DNA from: Gaetbulibacter sp. 4G1
Lineage (GTDB): Bacteria > Bacteroidota > Bacteroidia > Flavobacteriales > Flavobacteriaceae
Assembly (NCBI RefSeq): GCF_002741945.1
Contig: NZ_MDVN01000023.1
Span: 62,001-126,000 of the forward strand
DNA: 64,000 nucleotides
Direction: 5' to 3'
Part shown: positions 35,437 to 43,839 of the stretch, one piece after another
How the letters are laid out: the number at the start of each line of letters is the position of its first letter
Position numbering within the stretch: the stretch's first letter is position 1
Translations under genes and position numbers: made by a program
Notes under the pieces: model-generated
Databases searched by the model: none
What the model was told of the DNA's origin: nothing
What the model saw: only the letters and a program-made list of their open reading frames with translations

Positions 35437-38400
35437 ATGAGTTTTTTAAATTCTGTACTAAAAGTATTTGTTGGAGACAAATCAAAACAAGACGTAAAAG
35501 CTTTAATGCCTATAGTAGATAAAGTTAAAACTTTTGAAGCAGCTCTGGAAGCTTTATCGCATGACGAGTTGAGAGGAAAAACTATTGAGTTTAAAGCTAA
35601 AATTGCCGAAACTCGTAAACCTTTTAATGAAAGAAAAGAGGCGCTTTTAAAAGAAGCTGAAGCTACTGAAGATATAGACAGACGCGAAGATATTTATCAA
35701 GAAGTTGATAAAATTGAAGACGAATCTTATGAGGCTGTTGAAGGAACATTAAACGATATCTTACCTGAAGCCTTTGCTGTGGTCAAGGAAACAGCAAAAC
35801 GCTTTGTTAACAATACAAATATTACTGTAACTGCTAATGAGTTTGATAGAAGCTTATCTGGAGACAAAACGTATGTAACACTAGATGGCGACAATGCCTC
35901 TTGGGCAAACTCATGGGATGCAGCTGGAAAGCCAATTACATGGGATATGATACATTACGATGTTCAGCTTATTGGTGGTGTTGCCATGCATCAAGGTAAA
36001 ATTGCTGAAATGCAAACAGGTGAAGGTAAAACCTTGGTTGCTACACTTCCTGTGTATTTAAATGCGTTAACTGGTCGTGGTGTTCATTTGGTTACAGTAA
36101 ACGATTATTTAGCAAAACGTGATAGCGCGTGGATGGCTCCTATTTTTGAGTTCCATGGTTTAAGCGTTGATTGTATTGATTATCATCAACCCAATTCTGA
36201 AGCGCGTATAAAAGCTTATAACGCTGATATTACTTACGGTACAAATAACGAATTTGGTTTTGATTATTTACGTGATAATATGGCGCATTCGCCAGATGAT
36301 TTGGTACAGCGTCCACATCATTACGCAATTGTAGATGAGGTCGATTCTGTTTTAGTAGATGATGCGCGTACGCCTTTAATTATTTCTGGCCCAATCCCAA
36401 AAGGAGATCATCATGAATTTAATGAACTGAAACCAAAAGTTGATGACATTGTTTCTGTACAACGTAAATACTTAACAGGCGTTTTAGCCGAAGCTAAAAA
36501 GTTAATCAAAGAAGGCGACACAAAAGAAGGTGGTTTTAAATTATTACGCGTATACCGTGGTATACCTAAAAACAAAGCGCTTATTAAGTTTTTAAGTGAA
36601 GAAGGTATAAAACTACTACTTCAAAAAACAGAGAACTTCTATATGCAAGATAATAACCGCGAAATGCCTAAAATTGATGCGAAATTGTATTATGTAATTG
36701 AAGAGAAAAATAATCAGATTGAATTAACAGATAAAGGTATTGATTACCTTTCTGGAAAAGATAATCCAGACTTTTTTGTGATGCCAGAAATTGGTATTGA
36801 AGTTGCAAAAATAGAAGAACAAGGACTTTCTGCTGAGGAAGAAGCAAATCTTAAAGAAGATTTATTCAAGGAATTTGGTGTAAAATCTGAGCGTATACAT
36901 ACTTTAAATCAATTATTAAAGGCTTATGCTTTATTTGAAAAAGACACACAATATGTGGTGATGGATAATAAAGTAATGATTGTTGATGAGCAAACTGGTC
37001 GTATTATGGATGGTCGTCGTTATTCTGACGGATTACATCAGGCCATTGAAGCAAAGGAAAATGTAAAGATTGAAGATGCCACTCAAACTTTTGCTACAGT
37101 AACACTACAAAATTACTTTAGAATGTACCGCAAACTATCTGGTATGACAGGGACAGCGGTGACTGAAGCTGGAGAATTTTGGGAAATTTACAAATTAGAT
37201 GTAGTAGAAATACCTACCAATCGCCCTATAGCTAGAGATGACAGAGAAGATTTAGTTTATAAAACTAAGAGAGAAAAGTATAATGCTGTTATTGATGAAG
37301 TTACTCAATTATCGCAAGCTGGTCGTCCTGTTTTAATAGGTACAACATCAGTTGAAATATCTGAATTACTTGGTAAAATGTTGAGTATTCGCAAAATACC
37401 TCACAATGTATTAAATGCGAAACAACATAAAAAAGAAGCAGAAATAGTTGATGAAGCAGGTAGAACTGGTCAAGTAACCATTGCAACAAACATGGCAGGT
37501 CGTGGTACAGATATTAAACTATCAGACGAAGTTAAAGCAGCTGGAGGTTTAGCCATAGTGGGTACAGAGCGCCATGATTCGCGTCGTGTAGACAGACAGT
37601 TACGTGGTCGTGCAGGTCGTCAAGGTGATGTTGGTAGTTCACAATTTTATGTTTCTCTTGAAGATAATTTAATGCGTTTATTTGGTAGTGAACGTATTGC
37701 GAAGATGATGGATAGAATGGGATTAAAAGAAGGTGAAGTAATTCAGCATTCTATGATTTCAAAATCTATTGAGCGTGCACAGAAAAAAGTTGAAGAAAAC
37801 AACTTTGGTGTTCGTAAGCGATTATTAGAATATGATGATGTAATGAATGCACAACGTGAAGTTGTTTACAAACGTCGTCATCACGCTTTATTTGGTGAAC
37901 GTTTACGTGTTGATTTAGCCAATATGATTTTTGATACTTCAGAAGGTATTGCAGAAACAAATAAAGGTGCAAATGATTATAAAAATTTCGAATTTGAATT
38001 GATTCGTTATTTCTCAATGAGTTCTCCAATTACCGAAGATGAATTTGGAAAACTTTCTGCGCAAGATATTACCTCAAAAATATATAATGCTGCATTTGAT
38101 AATTACAAAGAAAAAATGTCTCGTAATGCAGATATTGCTTTTCCAGTTATTAAAAATGTTTATGAAACTCAACGCGATAAGTTTAAACGTATTGTTGTAC
38201 CATTTACAGATGGTGTAAAAAGTTTAAATGTAGTTACCGATCTTGAAAAGGCATACGAATCTGGCGGAAAACAATTAATCACCGATTTTGAAAAGAATAT
38301 TACACTTGCCATTATTGATGATGCTTGGAAAACACATTTACGTAAAATGGACGAGTTAAAACAATCGGTACAACTAGCTGTACACGAGCAAAAAGATCCG

Positions 38401-38790
38401 TTATTAATTTATAAATTCGAAGCTTTTGAGTTGTTTAAAGCTATGATTGACCAAGTGAATAAAGATGTTATTTCATTCTTATTTAAAGGTGAATTACCGC
38501 AAGAAACACAAGATACCATACAAGAAGCTAGAGCCCGTAAGAAGGAAAAATTAAACATTCAGAAAGACGAAATTCCAAATTTAGATGAGCGTTCTGCACA
38601 AAACAGAGCAGCAGGGAATACACAACGTCAACAAGAAGTTGTTGAAACCATTGTACGCGACAGGCCAAAAATTGGACGTAACGATCGTGTTACAATCAAA
38701 CACGTTATGAATGGCGAAAACAAAACTGTTAAGTATAAACAAGCAGAACCTTTAATTGCTAAAGGCGAATGGGTTTTGGTTGAAGATTAA
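35437..38790 (+). CDS. secA: Preprotein translocase ATPase SecA
   Basis: SecA drives export of unfolded proteins through SecYEG. At 1117 residues it is longer than the roughly 900 of E. coli, mainly through an insert after HYAIVDEVDSVLVDDARTPL and a charged C-terminal region, as is usual in Bacteroidota. It has MQTGEGKTLVATLPVYL (Walker A), VDEVDSVLVDDARTPL (DEAD-like Walker B), TVNDYLAKRD, TNMAGRGTDIKL and GRAGRQGDVGSSQFYVSLED (motif VI). The C-terminus (KGEWVLVED) lacks the Cys-rich SecB-binding zinc motif. A strong terminator follows. Confidence 0.98.
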   Translation: MSFLNSVLKVFVGDKSKQDVKALMPIVDKVKTFEAALEALSHDELRGKTIEFKAKIAETRKPFNERKEALLKEAEATEDIDRREDIYQEVDKIEDESYEAVEGTLNDILPEAFAVVKETAKRFVNNTNITVTANEFDRSLSGDKTYVTLDGDNASWANSWDAAGKPITWDMIHYDVQLIGGVAMHQGKIAEMQTGEGKTLVATLPVYLNALTGRGVHLVTVNDYLAKRDSAWMAPIFEFHGLSVDCIDYHQPNSEARIKAYNADITYGTNNEFGFDYLRDNMAHSPDDLVQRPHHYAIVDEVDSVLVDDARTPLIISGPIPKGDHHEFNELKPKVDDIVSVQRKYLTGVLAEAKKLIKEGDTKEGGFKLLRVYRGIPKNKALIKFLSEEGIKLLLQKTENFYMQDNNREMPKIDAKLYYVIEEKNNQIELTDKGIDYLSGKDNPDFFVMPEIGIEVAKIEEQGLSAEEEANLKEDLFKEFGVKSERIHTLNQLLKAYALFEKDTQYVVMDNKVMIVDEQTGRIMDGRRYSDGLHQAIEAKENVKIEDATQTFATVTLQNYFRMYRKLSGMTGTAVTEAGEFWEIYKLDVVEIPTNRPIARDDREDLVYKTKREKYNAVIDEVTQLSQAGRPVLIGTTSVEISELLGKMLSIRKIPHNVLNAKQHKKEAEIVDEAGRTGQVTIATNMAGRGTDIKLSDEVKAAGGLAIVGTERHDSRRVDRQLRGRAGRQGDVGSSQFYVSLEDNLMRLFGSERIAKMMDRMGLKEGEVIQHSMISKSIERAQKKVEENNFGVRKRLLEYDDVMNAQREVVYKRRHHALFGERLRVDLANMIFDTSEGIAETNKGANDYKNFEFELIRYFSMSSPITEDEFGKLSAQDITSKIYNAAFDNYKEKMSRNADIAFPVIKNVYETQRDKFKRIVVPFTDGVKSLNVVTDLEKAYESGGKQLITDFEKNITLAIIDDAWKTHLRKMDELKQSVQLAVHEQKDPLLIYKFEAFELFKAMIDQVNKDVISFLFKGELPQETQDTIQEARARKKEKLNIQKDEIPNLDERSAQNRAAGNTQRQQEVVETIVRDRPKIGRNDRVTIKHVMNGENKTVKYKQAEPLIAKGEWVLVED

Positions 38791-38888
38791 ATACGTCATT
38801 AAGAGGCGATACAAAGTGGTAACCTTTTAAACTCTAATAAACAGATTGCCAAACATTTACTGCTCTCAATGAATGACATAAAATTCAT

Positions 38889-38922
38889 AAATCCTGATAG
38901 AAAACTATCAGGATTTTTTAAT
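38889..38922 (+). terminator. Intrinsic terminator of secA
   Basis: AAATCCTGATAG (38889-38900) pairs perfectly with CTATCAGGATTT (38905-38916) around AAAA, followed by TTTTA. It ends the secA unit before the cassette-like insertion. Confidence 0.92.
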
Positions 38923-38960
38923 TATTACAACTTGATTTTGTCAGAAAATTTAGCTAATTT

Positions 38961-39043
38961 CGTTTAACGTCGAATATAAGTCACTTGTGCTGAACTAGTT
39001 TCAGTATTAAAACGACGCATATTCGTAAAAAACATTACCCAAC
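38961..39043 (-). repeat. Left hairpin flank of the orphan cassette
   Basis: Outermost CGTTTAACG (38961-38969) and innermost ACCCAAC (39037-39043) are the exact complements of CGTTAAACG (40140-40148) and GTTGGGT (40050-40056) on the far side of the gene. Inside, CGAATAT (38971-38977) pairs with ATATTCG (39019-39025). The layout of outer box, spacer, inner stem and loop resembles recombination hairpins such as attC, but no integrase is present in the window. Confidence 0.55.
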
Positions 39044-39050
39044 ATATGAA

Positions 39051-40058
39051 ATGACGAAAGAGGAAATTGAATTTGCTAAACTATTTACTAAATGTAAGTC
39101 ATCTGGAATATCAAGCATAAACACTTGTTATCATCCAAGTTGTAACGAAAAATCAATAAACTCTCACATTCTTCAGAAAAATGGTATTCTTTCGACAATA
39201 GCAACGGACAGACATATTTGGGAACCAGAGATAAACCAATTTAAAAAACCTCAATTTCAATTTAAACGCTTAGGTATTAATCAAGTTTACTCATTTAATT
39301 GTTTTTGCAACAAACACGATACTGACCTATTTCAAAAAATTGAAACTGACAATATTGACTTTGAAGATTATGAATCTTGTTTGCTCTTTACCTTAAGAAC
39401 TTTATATAATGAAATTTGGAGAAAAGAAGTAAACATAAAAATGTACGATTGCTTAATAAAAGAAAGTCCAAAGGATTTCAAAAATCCATATTTTTTAGAA
39501 CATGTAAGACAAGAGAATTTAGGTTTGAACGACCTAAAATTTATGGAAACCGAAATTTGGAATGACTTGAACAACGGAACTGAATCTTACGTCTTCGAAA
39601 GCAGGAAAATCAATAAAGTCGAACTATGTCTATCCTCATTTTATAATTATGACACAACAGAAGAAATGCATAATTATAGACTTAAAAATGGTAAAGATAT
39701 GGAACGAGTATCTGAAATATTCATTAATATTTTCCCTTATGAGAATGAAACCATTTTATTAATGGGATATAATAAAAAAGACGAGCAAAAAGTGAAAGGC
39801 TATTTTTATACTTTTTTTAAAGAATCGGAAAAACGACTACAAAGGAAGTTAACAAACCTAATGCTTTTTCAATGTGAGACTTGGGTTGTTTCGGAGAAAT
39901 TTTATAACGAGAAAATAAAAGACATTGTGGAACTTTTCGCTTCTGGATTTTCATTTTCTTGTAATAACCCAAATGAAAGGCAAATGTTTCCGTTGAACAT
40001 TTTTAAAGAAAATTTCAAAAAAGATTATAAAAAGTGGAATGAAAAATACGTTGGGTAA
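39051..40058 (+). CDS. Orphan protein with a Cys/His metal-site-like N-terminus, in a cassette-like setting
   Basis: 335 residues, no signal peptide or membrane segment. Near the start, TCYHPSCNEKSINSHILQ has Cys26, Cys31 and His39 in an arrangement like short treble-clef or HNH-like zinc motifs. A second Cys/His patch follows (FNCFCNKHDTDLF). The rest is a mixed helical/strand protein rich in Phe, Tyr and Asn, and I do not recognise its family. The gene stands alone between the secA terminator and an oppositely directed operon, framed by matching inverted hairpins, and its last codons lie inside the right flank. That setting suggests acquisition by transfer. A defence or stress role is conceivable but unsupported. 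Confidence 0.75.
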   Translation: MTKEEIEFAKLFTKCKSSGISSINTCYHPSCNEKSINSHILQKNGILSTIATDRHIWEPEINQFKKPQFQFKRLGINQVYSFNCFCNKHDTDLFQKIETDNIDFEDYESCLLFTLRTLYNEIWRKEVNIKMYDCLIKESPKDFKNPYFLEHVRQENLGLNDLKFMETEIWNDLNNGTESYVFESRKINKVELCLSSFYNYDTTEEMHNYRLKNGKDMERVSEIFINIFPYENETILLMGYNKKDEQKVKGYFYTFFKESEKRLQRKLTNLMLFQCETWVVSEKFYNEKIKDIVELFASGFSFSCNNPNERQMFPLNIFKENFKKDYKKWNEKYVG

Positions 40059-40148
40059 CAACGTGTATAAAACATAACTAATAAGTGTTAAATCGAAATA
40101 GTTAGCGTCTTTTTACACGCTACGTTTCATACACAAGACCGTTAAACG
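40050..40148 (+). repeat. Right hairpin flank of the orphan cassette
   Basis: Starts with GTTGGGT inside the last codons of the gene and ends with CGTTAAACG. GTGTAT (40063-40068) pairs with ATACAC (40129-40134), and the adjoining AAAC pairs with GTTT, leaving one unmatched base on each side. TAAC near the start pairs with GTTA near the end. TAGCGT/ACGCTA forms a smaller tip hairpin. The boxes are the mirror of the left flank. Confidence 0.55.
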
Positions 40149-40236
40149 AACCTCCAAAATTTTAAATAAGAATATTGTATATGGCTAATCCGTTTCACAC
40201 AACAAACTGACAACCAATAATAAGTGAAGAATAAAA

Positions 40237-41787
40237 CTATTGCATAACTACATTGCTGTACTTTGCATTTACAACTATGTTTTTAATAACATCTGGGTTA
40301 TTAGTAGTGAATGAAGAAATATTATCATCAGTAGGTTTATCTGGGTGCTTAAAACGTGTACGTGTGCCTTTGTACTGCAAATTATAATCAACTTTTGGAA
40401 GCGTTATAACTGCATCACTATTTTGAAGAATAACATTTAAGTTATTAAAAGCATCATCAATTTTTAAAATTTTAAGATCTCCAATGCTTCCGTCAATAAT
40501 GGCACTACCTAATAGGTTTTGTATTTCAATATTTGATGAATTAGAATTTAAAACCACCTGCTTTACATTACTTAACTCAGCAACTTCAACATATCTTAAA
40601 TTTAATTCCCCTAAATTCCAATTCGTAACATAAACTGGTGAATAGGAAGCATTAATGGAAGTAGAACTTCCATTAATGCTGTGTGCTGTAAATTTAGTAT
40701 ACGATAAGTCTGCCTTTAAGTTATCAATGTTGGCCGCAAATTCTATTTCGCCATGTCTTACATTAACCTTTAATTTAGCGCCTTTAGGCATTTTAATTTT
40801 TATAGTTTTTTTAACCTTAGAATGCGATTTTTTATTAACTAATTTCTCAATTAAAACACGTCTATCGCTTGATAGTTTCTTGCGCTCTTTTGCACGCTTT
40901 TTAAGTACTTCAGCTCGTTCCTTAATAGCTTCTTTGCGTTCTTTTGCATGCTCTTTATGAGCTTTTGCATGGGCTGCAGCTCGTTCTTTATGAGCCTTTA
41001 CTCGCTCTGCTTGTCCTTCCATTCGTTCTGCAAAACGTTTTCCCCAAGCTTCCATTTTTTTAGCATATTCTTCATTGCTCCATTTTCCTTCAAATTTTTT
41101 AGCCCATTCTTCCATTTGCTTGCCATATTTCTCTTCCCATTGTTTACCAAATTTTTCACCCCAAGCTTGCATTTTCTTAGTATACTCTTCTCCGTAAAGC
41201 GATTCAAATTTTTTAGAATATTCTTCTAAATATTTTTCGCCATCTTTTTTATAAGCTTTATAATCAAAATGGACACTATTAATCCCTTCGGGTAATTCAG
41301 GTAACTCTGGCATCTCTGGCATATCAGGCATCTCCGGCATTTCTGGCATCTCTAGCAACTCTGGCATCTCAAAATGAAAATCCATTTCTTGTAAATCTGC
41401 TAATTCAAACTTTAATTCTTCTAACACTGCATGTACAGCCTCACCATCACCATGACTGCTATAAGCCCAAACTGATCGCGAATTTCCGCTTGTAGATATT
41501 GAAACCTTATCTTGCGAGCCTTCAACATTTACCTCCCAATCTTTTAGAGCATCTTGTAATTCTTCTTTACTTAAATCTTCGCCTTCAATATAAGCTTCAA
41601 TCTCTATTGTTCCTTTATTCCAGGTATCAAACACAATATTAGAATGACTTGTATTTAAATCGATTGTAACATCTTTGTCTACTTTAATAGTCTGTGATAC
41701 TTTAGTAAGTTTTTGTTGAGCATATAAACCACTCGATATTAAAACTCCTAAAATCACTAGCTTTAATTTTATAATTGTCTTGTTCAT
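40237..41787 (-). CDS. Secreted or periplasmic repeat-rich protein with a DUF4097-like C-terminal domain
   Basis: 516 residues. A signal peptide ends at about LYAQ (23). A strand-rich part follows (VTIDLNTSHSNIVFDTW), then an acidic Pro-Glu-Met tract (140-167). Next come repeats of the type YxKKMxAWGxKF (about 195-255), a Lys/Ala/His/Arg-rich helix (255-305), and a repetitive beta domain from about 325 on (MPKGAKLKVNVRHGEIEFA, SNSSNIEIQNLLG) that looks like DUF4097/adhesin-type strands. It is the last gene of a sigma/anti-sigma operon, 10 bp after the putative anti-sigma gene, so it may sense or answer envelope stress. Function unknown. Confidence 0.85.
   Translation of the reverse strand: MNKTIIKLKLVILGVLISSGLYAQQKLTKVSQTIKVDKDVTIDLNTSHSNIVFDTWNKGTIEIEAYIEGEDLSKEELQDALKDWEVNVEGSQDKVSISTSGNSRSVWAYSSHGDGEAVHAVLEELKFELADLQEMDFHFEMPELLEMPEMPEMPDMPEMPELPELPEGINSVHFDYKAYKKDGEKYLEEYSKKFESLYGEEYTKKMQAWGEKFGKQWEEKYGKQMEEWAKKFEGKWSNEEYAKKMEAWGKRFAERMEGQAERVKAHKERAAAHAKAHKEHAKERKEAIKERAEVLKKRAKERKKLSSDRRVLIEKLVNKKSHSKVKKTIKIKMPKGAKLKVNVRHGEIEFAANIDNLKADLSYTKFTAHSINGSSTSINASYSPVYVTNWNLGELNLRYVEVAELSNVKQVVLNSNSSNIEIQNLLGSAIIDGSIGDLKILKIDDAFNNLNVILQNSDAVITLPKVDYNLQYKGTRTRFKHPDKPTDDNISSFTTNNPDVIKNIVVNAKYSNVVMQ
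41287..41370 (-). repeat. Short tandem repeat encoding Pro-Glu-Met units
   Basis: Roughly nine imperfect 9-bp units (GGCATCTCT type on the plus strand) encode the Glu-Met-Pro/Leu-Pro tract of the repeat-rich protein. Such a tract could change length by slippage in steps of three residues without breaking the frame. Confidence 0.8.
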
Positions 41788-41797
41788 TTTTTGATTT

Positions 41798-42367
41798 TTA
41801 GATGGATTGTTTTACTTCTTCTAGATTATCTTCAGAAGCATTTAACTCTTTTAATTGCGATCGCAAGCGATACAAAAGATTTAAACGAAATTTTAAATTA
41901 TCAATTAATGCATTTACTGTTAACTCACTTGGTCCAGATTCTGTTAGTTCTAACGATAAGCGTTTGTATTCCTTATCAAGTTCATCTAGTTGCACTAAAT
42001 ACCCATCAAAAACATCTTTAGTTTCTGGCGTGTATTCCATTTTTGACAACTCCAAATTTATACTTGCTAAGTAATAATCTTCAACCTTTTTTAAACCCGG
42101 CGATACATCACCCAATGTTTTAGTTTCAACAGGATTAGTTGTTGCTACTTTAATAGGTTCTTCTGGCTGAAAATAATGGTAGGCTCCAAAACCAAACCCT
42201 AAAAGCACCACTACACTAGCAGCAATTTGCATCCAATGGAATTTAGATTTACGCTTCTCTGGTAATGCCTTATCTAGTTTTTCAAGAAATCTATCTTGAT
42301 GATTTTTTGGCATCTTTTCGTTTGATACATTATCATCCTTAAATAACTCTCTAATATCTCGTGCCAT
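41798..42367 (-). CDS. Putative membrane-anchored anti-sigma factor
   Basis: 189 residues. A cytoplasmic N-terminus of about 44 residues (MARDIRELFKDDNVSNEKMP, then FLEKLDKALPEKRK) is followed by one membrane segment (MQIAASVVVLLGFGFGAYHY) and an extracytoplasmic helical domain. It overlaps the ECF sigma gene by 17 bp, the classic arrangement of sigma and anti-sigma pairs. I see no zinc-binding HxxxCxxC signature, so the identification rests on topology and position. Confidence 0.75.
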   Translation of the reverse strand: MARDIRELFKDDNVSNEKMPKNHQDRFLEKLDKALPEKRKSKFHWMQIAASVVVLLGFGFGAYHYFQPEEPIKVATTNPVETKTLGDVSPGLKKVEDYYLASINLELSKMEYTPETKDVFDGYLVQLDELDKEYKRLSLELTESGPSELTVNALIDNLKFRLNLLYRLRSQLKELNASEDNLEEVKQSI

Positions 42368-42902
42368 TTCTTTTAAGTGTTAACTGTTCTTGCAATTTTA
42401 CTTTACCTCTCGATAATTGTGTGCGTGATGCGACTTCTGAAATATTTAAAATTTCCGAAATTTCTTGATGGTCATAACCTTCAATTAAATAAAGCATCAC
42501 AACATATTGATATTTATCTGGTAAATTATTAATGGCGCTTTTTACATCGTTTAATGTAATAGCATCCTCTACCAACCATTTGTCATCATCCTCAGTATCA
42601 ATAACCTTTAGGTGCACCTCATCCAATTCAACAAGTCTTTGTTTTTTAGATTTTAAGAAATCGATACTTTTATTAATAACAATACGTTTTAACCAAGCAC
42701 CAAAAGTAACTTCAGCTTTATATTGATCCAGTTTAGAAAACGCTTTTATAAAGGCCTCTTGCACTACATCTTCGGCATCACTAGCATCTTTTAAAAATCG
42801 GTTGGCAACAATATACATCCCGTTGCAGTACTGGTTGTATAACTGCAATTGTGCTTTGCGATTGTTTTGTTTACATTGTTCAATAATGTCAACTTGAAAC
42901 AT
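42351..42902 (-). CDS. ECF-type RNA polymerase sigma factor
   Basis: 183 residues. Region 2 reads YNQYCNGMYIVANRFLKDASDAEDVVQEAFIKAF and then TFGAWLKRIVINKSIDFLKS. Region 4 reads NNLPDKYQYVVMLYLIEGYDHQEISEILNISEVASRTQLSRGK. It should direct transcription of its own operon with the putative anti-sigma and the repeat-rich protein downstream, as is usual for RpoE-like units. Start at the ATG at 42902. Confidence 0.95.
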   Translation of the reverse strand: MFQVDIIEQCKQNNRKAQLQLYNQYCNGMYIVANRFLKDASDAEDVVQEAFIKAFSKLDQYKAEVTFGAWLKRIVINKSIDFLKSKKQRLVELDEVHLKVIDTEDDDKWLVEDAITLNDVKSAINNLPDKYQYVVMLYLIEGYDHQEISEILNISEVASRTQLSRGKVKLQEQLTLKRNGTRY

Positions 42903-43002
42903 GCTTGGTCTACTTTTGGTTTAAGTTAGTTCATTTGAAAGACGACAAAAAAAATGTAGTGTTGCAAAAAAACAGGTTTTTTTTTCATAAAAACAAATAT
43001 TT

Positions 43003-43082
43003 GGGCGTTCCCTATCGGTCGGGCTATCCGCTATATCTTTTTTTCGTACCTCAAAAAAGGATGCCGCTGCTATCCCTAACGC
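43003..43082 (-). ncRNA. Structured intergenic element, copy B (short loop)
   Basis: The 360-bp gap between the sigma gene and the DUF2911 gene holds, on the minus strand, GCGTTAGGGATAGCAGCGGC-ATCC, a stem C-T6 with A7-G around GAGGTACG, AGATATAGCGGATAGCCCG-ACC and AACGCCC. GCGTT pairs with AACGC at the ends. Blocks match copy A at 34666-34837 nearly base for base, with a much shorter loop. Nothing else gene-like is visible in the gap. Confidence 0.6.
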
Positions 43083-43262
43083 AGGTTTGTTTGCCAATAT
43101 AAAGTACATTTCAATCATCATTTCTCTTCTTATTAGCTTATTATTTCCTGCCTCACATTACTATGAAAAAACAACTACACAACAAAGCTAAATAAATGTG
43201 CGTTTCAATTTTATTAATTATTACTTTTTAAAGTATCTTTATCTTCTAATAAATACCTCTTT

Positions 43263-43817
43263 ATGAACACTTTTTTAAAACGCGTTTTATTCCTACTATC
43301 ATTTGTAGCGTTAGGCTTATTTTTATATTCTTTTTTTGTCGAAAACATTTTTGCTTCTCGATTAAGCCCTAAAGATACCGTAGAATTTAAATTAAATGAC
43401 TTAAAACTTGAAGTGTTTTATAACAGGCCATCTAAAAAAGATCGTGAAATTTTTGGAGCCTTAGTCCCTTTTAATCAAGTATGGCGAACAGGAGCAAACG
43501 AAGCTACTACATTTGAAACCAACCAAACCCTTGATGTAAATGGAATGCCTTTACCAAAAGGGAAATACACCCTTTGGACGGTACCTAAAGATAGTGTTTG
43601 GACAGTAATATTTAACTCCAAGCAATATCCATGGGGAGTTACCAACGAAATGATACCGTACTGGGACCCCAATTATGATGTCTTAAATGTTGATATTCCA
43701 ATTGAAAAATTAAACACAACTGTAGAACAGTTTACCATAGCTTTTGATAACTCAACAGATAAGCTATTTTTAACAATGGCTTGGGATGATACTAAAGTTG
43801 CCGTTCCACTTAAATAG
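43263..43817 (+). CDS. DUF2911 family protein
   Basis: 184 residues. An N-terminal membrane or signal segment (VLFLLSFVALGLFLYSFFV) precedes the DUF2911 domain: VEFKLNDLKLEVFYNRPSKK, REIFGALVPFNQVWRTGANEATTF, KGKYTLWTVP and an Ig-like strand series ending LFLTMAWDDTKVAVPL. The protein faces the periplasm. Biochemical role unknown. It lies 22 bp upstream of meaB on the same strand. Confidence 0.93.
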   Translation: MNTFLKRVLFLLSFVALGLFLYSFFVENIFASRLSPKDTVEFKLNDLKLEVFYNRPSKKDREIFGALVPFNQVWRTGANEATTFETNQTLDVNGMPLPKGKYTLWTVPKDSVWTVIFNSKQYPWGVTNEMIPYWDPNYDVLNVDIPIEKLNTTVEQFTIAFDNSTDKLFLTMAWDDTKVAVPLK

Positions 43818-43839
43818 ATTATTAAAATAGTAGCATTAC

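Noticed and set aside
40655-41229. Long plus-strand frames opposite the repeat-rich protein
   Set aside because: They mirror the biased Lys/Glu/Ala codons of the true minus-strand gene.
42905-43121. Short open frames on both strands between the sigma and DUF2911 genes
   Set aside because: They read through copy B of the structured element and show no protein-like conservation pattern.
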